From contig CANTFK010000947.1 in NCBI GenBank assembly GCA_947646735.1, positions 1-64,000 on the forward strand: a stretch of 64,000 nucleotides of DNA. The letters run 5' to 3'. Source of the stretch: Peronospora farinosa. Taxonomy: Eukaryota; Oomycota; Peronosporomycetes; Peronosporales; Peronosporaceae. A program made the translations under genes and the position numbers. Position 1 is the first letter of the stretch. Each line of letters begins with the position of its first letter. The notes under the pieces are model-generated. The model saw only the letters and a list, made by a program, of their open reading frames with translations, ran no database searches and had not been told where the DNA came from. Below, piece after piece: positions 55,074-64,000 of this stretch.

Positions 55074-57548
55074 GGACACAGCAAGATAGACAACAGGTAA
55101 TAGTGGTGTCTTGACACTTGATTTTGACAGGTCATAAATAAAAATGACGAAATTATTGTGGATATACAAAATAAGAGCATTATTACAATAACGGAAACGA
55201 AATGGCTACTTTAAGTGGACACGTAAGATGCATCTGATTAATTTGCATGTGATTACGTAAGGGATTTGAGCCTAAAGTAGGCACTGTTTGTCATTCGAGC
55301 TTATTACGGCTATTGAATTTTGCCGATGACGAGCAAAAATTGCATAACATCATTTTAGGATAAAAATTGGCCATGCTATACGATCTACATATGGTAATTA
55401 TCTTTAGTCTTTCTCCATTTATAGTAGCAGATAAAATTCAATATTCGAATTCGATAATGCAAGCTGAAAGTTTTTTTTTCGTTGTATATGAGTCTTTGCG
55501 TTAGAAAAAAAATTCTTGCATTGCGCAGGATACATTAGAGGCACGAGAGCAAAGACCTACTTTGTTTCCTTTCCTTTTTCATTATAAAGAGGCTGTCAAA
55601 AAGCGTTAATATACTTTACTTCTTAAGCAAAACAATCGCCAGGTCTTTATTGTTATCATCCTGCAGCAATAGATGCAGAAAGTCAAATGTAAAACGACAT
55701 TTATTTGCAAGCTTACCAGCCTGATCATAAATTATTGCATCTATCAGTATTTGTAAAAATATGAAATCAAGAGTCTTGGTCTGGAAAATACTACAGACGT
55801 CATCACCCGCGAGTTTAAAACTCTATTACTTTGTGCAAGCCAAATGAGCCAAATGGCTGTTTCCGCAATATTCATTGTATTACTATTTTCTCAAAAATAA
55901 TACTGAGTGTAATACGCCCTCCTATAAATAGTAAATAGTAGTAGTCATATATCCTTTAGTTTTCGTATCACTTATAGTCCAGATGTAAAATTACATTTGG
56001 GCGTGTACCAAACTGGGTAAAAACACCTAGAATGAACATTTAACCCAATCATGCACAATTCGCTAACATAAAGAAATTGTATGCATACTGACATCATATG
56101 TACTGTGTCAAAATCATCGCACCCATAATCTTGAAATTGTGCTTAACGTGATTTTCCGACGCACTTTAACATGAATAACATTGACAAGCTATCAAAGCGC
56201 TCTATAGATATCTCCCTATGCATGCAAAGTGCTGGTGTCGAAGCATGTCACTTTTTCTATAAGCTTTTCAAGACCTATTTAGTAGTGATAGGTCCGATAA
56301 TTACACGTTTGTTTCTCAGTTTACTAGACCAATTCTTGACGCTTAATAGACAAGTTCTTTGTCGTATTCTCCTCAAGATCGACGCCATGAACCCAATGTC
56401 TTATCCAATTGACATATTCAAGGGTTTCATATCATACTAGAGCCCGTCTTAGCACTATACTACAGTAGCAATATACGATAACTAGTAGTCAGAACTAAAG
56501 CAGTCAGTTACTAGTGTTTGTCTCTCCTCTTATACACTCACTAGCTCCTTCTGCTTGCCCTCAACCCGACGGGCTTCGCTCCAAAAGAGTCGTTTGACCA
56601 AACCCGAGGACATGCAGGCGCCTCGAAAGTGGGAATGGGTAGTCTCAGACTGGCGATACAGTTCCGGTCGGAAGTGGAAGGGACGGAATCACGGTCTAGA
56701 AGAGTTCGCTTCGTGGGACCGAAAGTCGCGCTCGGAGGTAAGAGAACCAGTATGCCGGTTCTTTCAGGGTCTTTGTCGCTTGGTCGTTGGCTGTGAAACC
56801 CAATTGGCAAGTGCTATATGGAGCAAGTTTAAAGATGGTCCGTTATTGACAGGTTGAGATGGTCATACACGTCCACATGTTGGCGAAATGCACAACAGAT
56901 GCCGTTTGTTCGATTTGTCGACCAGCGAGCAGCCTTTACAAGGCCAATGGTTCTTTTCAAATGATGCTGCTCGTTAAGAATGCTTCATGCGAAGACAGGT
57001 TGCTCAGGATATTAATACGACAACTGTGCAGGAATATCAGCATTTGCCGAGTACGTGGACGCATTGTTGACAATGCAGTAAGTTTGCTCATCGACAGGGT
57101 CATCGACAATTGCATCGAAGCCAAACGTTTACTTGAGTCGAGCTTTCGTGCAGTGATGATTGCTGCAACACGAGATCAGCTTGGTAAAATGGCGAGAGCA
57201 AAAGTTCTATCCATTGAATCGTCCTGCAGCGACAGACGTCCGTCACCTCACTAGAAACTGTTCTAAACCTACACGAAAAGCGCTCTACTACGTGACCAAT
57301 ATGTCGTTCCCTAAGAACGAGCTGCCAACTGGAATTCGAAACCAGCAATACGTTTTCTCTTCCATACAAGAAACAACGAGTGACGCCATTCAAAGCCTTA
57401 CCGCATGTTATATCCATAGCATGGTGTGCAGCAGACGTAGAGCCTAAGTGTCTGAATATATTTATACGAGCAAGTTGATCGAGTGGGTCTACCCCTCACA
57501 TTGACAAACCTCTCCCAGCAGCTACAAGTCCTTTGAAATAAAAAAAAT
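55074..57548. other. Long AT-rich stretch with no supported gene
   Basis: An 89-codon ORF at 56171 and three ORFs of 95-131 codons between 56555 and 57447 overlap in different frames. None has a recognisable motif, and coherent reading jumps between frames, so decayed coding sequence or a mobile-element remnant is possible at 56540-57450. The rest is AT-rich spacer. Confidence 0.4.
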
Positions 57549-59086
57549 ATGCACATTCATCTCTCGACCACGATACTCTTCGTGACGTTAAAGGTCGTTG
57601 CTGTCAAGGCTTTGGTGCCTATTACTGTGTACAACCAATGCAGTAAAAGTATTGAGCTGTTTGACAACAACGTCGTGGAAACGGTCGTTTCAGGTGGCAC
57701 TGCCATCCGTACACTCTCGTTGGGGTTTCGCGGCACGTTGCGCGACGGTGTCAATTCTCCAGCGACTTGTAAGTAGTGAATGGTTTTGGGTTTTGCATTC
57801 AATCGGCTGGAGGTATTCACGACAGTGTCTCTTGTTGCTGAATGTAGTGGCCGAGTTCTCCATGGTTGACGGCTGTTTAATGTACGGGCTGAACATTATC
57901 CCGAGTGGAGTCAATGATGTAAGTTTCTTGGACGTGTTTCTTCGAGATACGAGATTGTCTTACTGATGTTTTGATGGTGCAATATGTACAGCCTACCTCT
58001 TGTACGTCGCTCGAGGAGTGCAAGGCTATAACGGGTAGTACGGGGTACAATACTCCGATGCAAATATCTCCAGCAGGATGCACGGCTGTCACGTGTCTAG
58101 AGGATGGATGTGTGGACGCTTACCATTTCCCTACAGACGACACCAAGGCACACAAGTGCACGAACCCGACCTCCATCCTGGTAACATTCTGTCCGGGTGG
58201 GAGTGAAGGCTTGTCGCAGCAGCAACAGCAACAGCCGTCAGCTATATTGCCGACATTTGCTGCACCGACCCCGGCCCCAACTCAATCTCCATCTTTTGCC
58301 CCGACGATGGAAGCTTATGCCCCGACGATGGAAGCTTTGCCCTCGATTCCGACCATCGAAGTCCTTCCTCAGCTTCAGACGGAGGCTTCAACGTTGACGC
58401 AAACGGAGGCGTTGGTTCCCGCCATTGACGCTGTTAAGTCTGATACGGCGACGCTTACCGAGACCCCCACCATCACGCCATTGAAGCTTGCAGGTTCGAA
58501 AGTGAAGTCATGCGACGGCGATTACGAAAATGCTACGCCGTTGCCTAAGATGGAGTCCAAGACCGATACCTCGGTATATACGACAGCTACTGACGATACT
58601 GCCGCTGGTACGGCTACGGTGGCTCCGACTGTTGATGCTCCGGCCCCAGCGACTCAGACCCCCACCATCATGCCATTGACGCTTGCAGGTTCGAAAGTGA
58701 AGTCATGCGACGGAGATTACGAAAATGCTACGCCGTTGCCCAAGATGGAGTCCAAGACCGATACCTCGGTATATACGACGGCTACTGACGATACTGCCGC
58801 TGGTACGGCTACGGTGGCTTCGACTGTCGATGCTCCGGCCCCAGCGACTCAGGTCGTCTCTCCACTGTCGTCAAAGCCCCAGGAAGAAAGCACCCAGAGC
58901 GTGAACACCCAACGCAGCGCGGACGATGGTACTGGTGCAAGCACGTACGTCGGAACTGGTCTCGGCCTTATGGCAGTAGTGGCTATTGTGGCAGTGGTGG
59001 TCGCTGCTCGAAGAAGAAGAAGAAGAAAGTGGAAGAAGAAGTTGGCGAAACGGAGGAGAAGGAGTTTAACCAGGAGGATGTCATGA
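57549..59086 (+). CDS. Secreted thaumatin-like protein with duplicated stalk and membrane anchor
   Basis: Three exons, 57549..57768, 57848..57918 and 57992..59086, with introns of 79 and 73 bp, 461 residues. A signal peptide (LSTTILFVTLKVVAVKA) leads into a thaumatin/osmotin-like domain: VPITVYNQCSKSIELFD, LAEFSMVDGCLMYGLNIIPS formed across exon junctions, and many Cys (CTSLEECKAI, CTAVTCLEDGC). A Pro/Thr/Ser/Gln-rich stalk follows, containing two 65-residue repeats. A transmembrane helix (TGLGLMAVVAIVAVVVAARR) and a very basic cytosolic tail close the protein. Thaumatin-like proteins often bind glucans, so a cell-surface carbohydrate-binding role is inferred. The domain is short compared with plant thaumatin, and the Cys pattern was not checked for pairing. 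Confidence 0.82.
58463..58852 (+). repeat. 195-bp coding tandem duplication in the thaumatin-like gene stalk
   Basis: Units 58463..58657 and 58658..58852 differ at only a few bases (for example AAG/ACG in PLKLAG/PLTLAG and GCT/TCG in the A/S change). The length is a multiple of three, so the frame is kept. Each copy encodes 65 residues including KSCDGDYENATPLPKMESK with one Cys. Confidence 0.93.
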
Positions 59087-59433
59087 CTCCCTTGACACAA
59101 ATCAATGTGCTGTAAAGTCATCTCTAGCCGTTCGACCATCTTTGGTCATGCAGTTTAGACAAAGGTACCAAGTATTCAATACTACGAGGGACATCATGAT
59201 GACATCTTGCTGGAACCGATCTCGTTTGCATTGAACGATGTGTTGTGTTGGTGAAGTCAGTAAGTAGCTTGCGTATTCAATGAAGGATGATGTTCCGGGG
59301 CGTGACGTACATCTTGCAACGATTCATGCTTCAATCACTCTTGATTCAAATAAACTTAACACCTAATAAAGCAGAATGCGTACTGGAAATGGAGTAGGGG
59401 GCCCTGCTTGACCTACTCCATATTCAGTGAGCA
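59087..59433. other. Intergenic, convergent 3' ends
   Basis: This lies between the thaumatin-like and GPCR-PIPK 3' ends. No gene or repeat; an AATAAA-like motif sits near 59347-59370. Confidence 0.5.
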
Positions 59434-62400
59434 TTAGGCTTTCTCACTGATATGGTTAGCTATCTCCTTGGCCTCCTTCGAGTTTGAACGGGACTTGGTC
59501 TCTTTAACATGCACGAGATTCGTATCAACCTCCCAATCCAGATCCATGTCTTCAGAAGCTGGACCACCAAGCAAAATCTGAGAACAACGAGCTTGGAATC
59601 GACGGCAATATGCAGCAGGAGCAAGAGCAGAGATTCCTCGAGCAGGCTTGCCCAGCAACACCTTGCCGGCCTTTTCAAACTGCTTCTCCCAATCCCATTG
59701 TTGTAGAATGTCGATGATCCCAACAAAGTAAACCTCATCATCCCCAAGCGGAGCAAGGTTCTTGCCACTGCTGGACTCTTCGTTATTCAGCTCACGATCC
59801 ATCACTTCGTCGATATCTTTCGCTGTGTCTGCGACCTCATTTGAATAGCCTGGACGCGGAGCACGTAAATGACACTTGTGGACACCGATGAGCAGTGAAT
59901 AGTCCATGATGCCTATATCCCGAAGAAATTCGCTGTCCGAAACGATCTGAGCGTGCAAATGAGCTGTAATGTGCTGGGGAAACTGCAGCGAGCGTTCCAG
60001 ATCCAAGTCTTTAAGAACGATGTCCGGTCGGTGCATATGGAACGGATACTGCGCAACTACACGGTTATTCACTGCTAACGTGTGACCATCGTCAGAATCT
60101 GAAGCAGTACTCGCCACATCACCATCTTCATTGCTGCCTCCAAACGTGTAAGTTGCGTCACATTCTGCACACGTGACTCGGTCACCACGTTGCGGTCGAC
60201 GTGCACGACGATCTACCCATGAACCTTTCATGTCGTATTTTTCTGTGATCGTCGCAGTGTGGTGCTCGCTATGCAATACGTTCGACATGACGGCAAAGTA
60301 AAAGTTGCGTCCATAAAGGCGTACACGGTGACAACCAAAGAAGCGGATAAGTCTCGAGTGCGGATTTGCTGTCAGGTACCGCGCGTATTGTGGAGCCATA
60401 TCCACAAGCGCACGGCACTCTTTCTCCTTGAGACTTTTCACAAGCAGCGAATTGTCCCCTGAGAAGAACATGAACGCACCACTTGACCCAGCACTTACTC
60501 GCTCCTTGGCCGTCGTGCGAAAGCTGGCCAAATATTTCTCATCTGAAAGCCCAAATGCCAACCTGATAGCTCGGAATTCACGAGGGGCATAGTCCACGAA
60601 TACCTTTGGCTTTGGATCGTCCGGTAGGAAATCACGCACCACCGCATTATTCACGGTAGCTGCGCTGATTGAAGCTTCAGCACTTTCACTACGACTACGG
60701 AATACACCTCTCCCTTGGGTAAACGCTGAAGTAGCTGTGCGACGTATACCAGCAAACACCGTCGATCGTGTCGTTCTTCCTTCTACAACCGGTTCTCCTA
60801 TTGAAGACCGTGAGCTTTCCAGTTCAATCTCCTGTTCAAACAACTCGAAGGGAACTTGAGATACCGGATACAGCGAAAATCGCCCAGGATTCTGGCTGAA
60901 AGGATGGAAAGTGGCGTTGTTTGCCCTCAAACCAGGTCGGGTGTTGTATCGACTTCCCTGACTGCGACTGTGCAAAAGTGGAGGCGGCTGGCGCCAATTA
61001 CCTCGATACTCTAAGTTTGATGTCGCACTGAACGAGGTAGGACGTGGACGGTCAGCTGCACCACTATCACGAGTCTCTCCGTGGTCAAAGCCAGCTACTG
61101 AATGATGAAGTGCAGTAGCAGGTATCACGCGCGGTTCACAGTACGCTCGAGGTGATGAAAGGATAGTCACGCTTTGCACGTGTGAGATGAACGAACTGTT
61201 GACTAGTGTCGAGTCCCGTTCGGCTCCCACGAAAAGAGTTGTTTCTACCATGCCACTATCACGACCCCTTACTGCAGGATTGGCGATGTCATCCTCTTCA
61301 AGTACGATCCCTGCATCGCCAGTCGTGAAGTTCGATGCTTTGGCACGCTCAGCCGAACGAATAATGGCCTTGGTGATTCCACAAACAGTATAATAAATAA
61401 TCTCCCGCTGGAGTGTCTCGTTGTTCTGCGATGCCTCATATGATTCCATGGTGGAAGCATTGTACGAGGATGATGACGAGCGGTTTGACCTACCCGTTAA
61501 CGCAGGATCTATCGCTGGTGATAACGATGGAAGTGAATCGCGTTCTCGAAATCGTACGGCTGTACTTTCACGCACACTTTCATGCGCCTCATAGGTCAAC
61601 ACAGCCGATGCCTGCGGTGTTATTGCTCTTTCTTGCGGCACCTGCGAACCCGCCTCCATTGACACTGCTGTTGTGGTTACAATTGCCGGGTGATTCAGTC
61701 GTTGAGTACCAGCTTCTTCATGAGGAAATGCCGACAATGCCGCTGACTGCGATGCTGATGCCGCTTGCTCTTGCGATGGACCCTCTTCGTCATCTTTACA
61801 CTGGTGCAGACCACAAGACGCAAGTCCGAGCGCGCAGCATGGCTTGTTCACACTAAGCCAAACGACACCAGTAATAAATCCCTTTGCGGTCAGAATGAAA
61901 TGGAACAACGCGGCCAGGAAATTCATTCCTTCATCGTCGTGCTGTGGTGCCCCTTGCACTTGGATATCAGCAACTGCATCCAAATTTGACCGGTAAACGA
62001 AAAAAGCCACTAACACCACGAGCCATACTGCATTGAGAGCATGGACGTAGACGGCCATGCGCTTCATCAGACGACGACGAGCCTTGAGCGCAATGATTGT
62101 CCCGCTATTGGATCGCCACCAACCTACTATGAGACCGAGTTGCGCAGCAACAACCACAACAACCACGATGGCGATCAAAACTCCCCAGAATGCCAAGTTC
62201 AGCTCCTGCCACTGCGCCAGCCTACGTGTTTTGCTAGCGACGGAGTCTGCAGCATCCGATGGAAGCAACGGAAGTATCAACGCCACAGCTCGGCAAATTT
62301 CTGCGCCTGTGAGTTTAAATTTGGTTTGCATGGGCTTGGAGAATAGCGCCAGAGGCGTCACAATGCTGGCAATCAGCGATAGACCCCAGACCACAATATG

Positions 62401-63249
62401 GTAAAATACCAACTGCCTCTTGTAGCTCGCAAAAGGGTTCGAGACCGACACGAAAAGATGTAATATAGCAGCTCCAAACCAGCCGACACCAGCCAGCAGC
62501 AAAAATGTCTCCAGACTCGCAGCAACACTGCAGGTTATTAATCCCATGGGACGACACTCCCCAGTCGCTGCACTACACATTGCCAGGACGTGAGTCATCG
62601 TAAGTATCGCTAGGCCAAACTCACTCAACGCCACAAACGCCAGCAATTCATTTGGTTTTCGTCGTAGTCGTCGTCTCCTCAAGAACGACACAAGTACCAC
62701 CGACGTTGACAATAGACTCAGTCCAGCTCCCAAAACTATCGGTGCTAAGGTCCCAATCTGTTGAGGAACTAGAAAACTGAGTGCAAAAGTCCCTACAAAA
62801 ACCAAACTCGCTCCTATCCAGAAAAGCATTCGTTTCCATCTCCGTCTCTGTCGTCTCCATCTCGCAAGTCGCACGGGTAATTCCGTCTTTTCATCCTCCT
62901 CTTCAACAACATGTTCTCGATGTTGCAGCTGTGTCATTGATCCCGTAATCTGAAGCTGTTGATTCGATGGTCTCCATTCCACGGAATTAATGACCGATCC
63001 CGTGGTCGAAACACGTCCAGTAGCACCTAAAATTGCCGATAAAGCATGTGAATGACTACGACTTCGTATCACTTCTTCCACCGGTAGATCCTCTTCTTGA
63101 AAACTATTTCGACAAGGTGTAGAAACTGCTTGATATGGAGGACTCACTTGATTCAAATGATTTTCAGTCTCTTGAACATTCTGGAACGTCACAATAGTAA
63201 TTGAAGCAGCATGATGTGGAGAAGATACTCGTTGTCTTGGTACTGGCAT
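59434..63249 (-). CDS. GPCR-phosphatidylinositol phosphate kinase fusion (GPCR-PIPK)
   Basis: Single exon, 1271 residues. After a polar N-terminus, about seven hydrophobic segments lie between roughly residues 140 and 480, including MLFWIGASLVFVGTFALSFL and LLAFVALSEFGLAILTMTHV. A long Ser-rich linker follows. The C-terminal third is a PIP kinase domain: SLKEKECRALVDMAPQYARY, YDMKGSWVDRRAR (the DxKGS loop), VLKDLDLE, RDIGIMDYSLLIGVH and GIIDILQQWDWEKQFEKAGK. This GPCR plus PIPK combination is characteristic of oomycetes and also known in Dictyostelium RpkA. It should couple an outside signal to PIP2-type lipid production at the membrane. The ligand is unknown. The PIPK domain contains an insert with paired Cys (CAEC). 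Confidence 0.95.
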   Translation of the reverse strand: MPVPRQRVSSPHHAASITIVTFQNVQETENHLNQVSPPYQAVSTPCRNSFQEEDLPVEEVIRSRSHSHALSAILGATGRVSTTGSVINSVEWRPSNQQLQITGSMTQLQHREHVVEEEDEKTELPVRLARWRRQRRRWKRMLFWIGASLVFVGTFALSFLVPQQIGTLAPIVLGAGLSLLSTSVVLVSFLRRRRLRRKPNELLAFVALSEFGLAILTMTHVLAMCSAATGECRPMGLITCSVAASLETFLLLAGVGWFGAAILHLFVSVSNPFASYKRQLVFYHIVVWGLSLIASIVTPLALFSKPMQTKFKLTGAEICRAVALILPLLPSDAADSVASKTRRLAQWQELNLAFWGVLIAIVVVVVVAAQLGLIVGWWRSNSGTIIALKARRRLMKRMAVYVHALNAVWLVVLVAFFVYRSNLDAVADIQVQGAPQHDDEGMNFLAALFHFILTAKGFITGVVWLSVNKPCCALGLASCGLHQCKDDEEGPSQEQAASASQSAALSAFPHEEAGTQRLNHPAIVTTTAVSMEAGSQVPQERAITPQASAVLTYEAHESVRESTAVRFRERDSLPSLSPAIDPALTGRSNRSSSSSYNASTMESYEASQNNETLQREIIYYTVCGITKAIIRSAERAKASNFTTGDAGIVLEEDDIANPAVRGRDSGMVETTLFVGAERDSTLVNSSFISHVQSVTILSSPRAYCEPRVIPATALHHSVAGFDHGETRDSGAADRPRPTSFSATSNLEYRGNWRQPPPLLHSRSQGSRYNTRPGLRANNATFHPFSQNPGRFSLYPVSQVPFELFEQEIELESSRSSIGEPVVEGRTTRSTVFAGIRRTATSAFTQGRGVFRSRSESAEASISAATVNNAVVRDFLPDDPKPKVFVDYAPREFRAIRLAFGLSDEKYLASFRTTAKERVSAGSSGAFMFFSGDNSLLVKSLKEKECRALVDMAPQYARYLTANPHSRLIRFFGCHRVRLYGRNFYFAVMSNVLHSEHHTATITEKYDMKGSWVDRRARRPQRGDRVTCAECDATYTFGGSNEDGDVASTASDSDDGHTLAVNNRVVAQYPFHMHRPDIVLKDLDLERSLQFPQHITAHLHAQIVSDSEFLRDIGIMDYSLLIGVHKCHLRAPRPGYSNEVADTAKDIDEVMDRELNNEESSSGKNLAPLGDDEVYFVGIIDILQQWDWEKQFEKAGKVLLGKPARGISALAPAAYCRRFQARCSQILLGGPASEDMDLDWEVDTNLVHVKETKSRSNSKEAKEIANHISEKA

Positions 63250-64000
63250 TGCTAATACAAAACACCAAGTAATAATGGAAAATAAAAAACAAAGAGCTAG
63301 TGATAAAAGTTAAAAGAAATGAGGAGCTACAGAGACACAAAAAAAAATCAATGAAATGTCGTTTTCTTTTTTTCGAAAGCGTGTAGCAATAACGTACCAA
63401 TAATAGCAAACTGCAAATGGAATTTATGGTAAACTTGTTTCGTAGCTTTATTATTATGTACTATTAATATCAAGACTCTTCAACTAAACTAAAAACGCAA
63501 TAGAGTTGCCGAGTTTTCTGGACCTTTTCCAGCGGTTTTCTGCATAGAGTACAGTGAAGTATCCGGACTTGGCGTTTTTTTTTTGGCTCGAGAAGTGACG
63601 TCTTGGTTCGGGATTAGGGGTATTTAAAGAATTTTTTTAAACCAAAAGAACGACTTTTTTTAAGTTAGACGTGAGAAATGGCGTCCTTTGGGTGATTAAA
63701 ATGAGCCAAACGAGTCGTTTTTCAAGCAGTTTTTTTTACTACAAAAAAAAATATGACTTTTCGTCACTATCACTTACTTGGCTGTCGCAACCCTTACTCC
63801 ATACTTTTATTACTCTACAAGACCTAAAAGAAAATCCACGACCGTTGGATGGCAGTTATTTATATACCAGCAGTTGACAATTTATGGTTGTTACTTGTTG
63901 CAAAATTTACTTGCATCTGTCAATTGCATCGATAGGTAGTGCATAAAAATTTAGACAATGCCCCGTTAGATGAACTTTTTTCGATATCCCTTTTTCATTC
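63250..64000. other. 5' flank of the GPCR-PIPK gene, no other gene seen
   Basis: AT-rich sequence with T-runs. ORFs of 68-81 codons here (for example 63671..63877) have no family and run off homopolymer tracts. A downstream gene may begin beyond the window. Confidence 0.4.

Noticed and set aside
56171..56440. 89-codon ORF
   Set aside because: It lies in AT-rich spacer, has no recognisable motif and no supporting context.

Overview
This window is nuclear DNA of an oomycete, most likely a Peronosporales species (Phytophthora or a downy mildew). The best evidence is a GPCR fused to a phosphatidylinositol-phosphate kinase (59.4-63.2 kb), an ankyrin/FYVE protein, genes with short GT-AG introns (about 63-120 bp), and an oomycete-like Inr/FPR start region in front of the first gene. 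The species cannot be fixed from the sequence alone. Exon models were built by hand from reading frames and splice sites. Those for the RBM5-like, ZMAT2, copine, BRCA1-like, ABCA, MinE and thaumatin-like genes keep frame through every junction.

Layout. 0-6.5 kb: a secreted purple acid phosphatase and a convergent GAF-domain cyclic-nucleotide phosphodiesterase. 7.2-13.2 kb: a copine/RGLG-like vWA gene on the minus strand, with one coding exon split by a complete 4.67-kb Ty1/copia element (192/193-bp LTRs, AAGCT target duplication, tRNA-iMet-type primer site). 14.3-15.4 kb: a mitochondrial-type peroxiredoxin-thioredoxin fusion that looks broken. 15.5-20.3 kb: two splicing-factor genes (RBM5/10-like and ZMAT2/Snu23) and the 3' part of a probable complex I B12 subunit. 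20.5-32.1 kb: ankyrin/FYVE protein, an unknown protein, a nucleoredoxin-like protein, a Ser/Thr kinase with a large N-lobe insert, and a PX-like protein, separated by gene-poor stretches that hold decayed coding-like sequence. 33.6-44.1 kb: DHH1/DDX6 helicase, NOL11-like protein, secreted GH105 hydrolase, LARP6-like protein and a 2-oxoglutarate dioxygenase, plus a decayed fragment of that dioxygenase at 39.5 kb. 44.4-50.4 kb: a full-size ABCA transporter. 52.0-55.1 kb: a MinE gene (bacterial division-site factor) convergent with a BRCA1/BARD1-like RING-BRCT gene. 57.5-63.2 kb: a secreted thaumatin-like membrane protein with a freshly duplicated stalk, and the GPCR-PIPK.

Functionally this is a housekeeping region (RNA processing, lipid and cyclic-nucleotide signalling, transport, DNA repair) with a few secreted proteins facing host or environment (acid phosphatase, GH105, thaumatin-like). 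The most notable items are the intron-bearing eukaryotic MinE, the recent Copia insertion into an otherwise readable gene, and the peroxiredoxin-thioredoxin fusion with an apparent repeat-mediated internal deletion.
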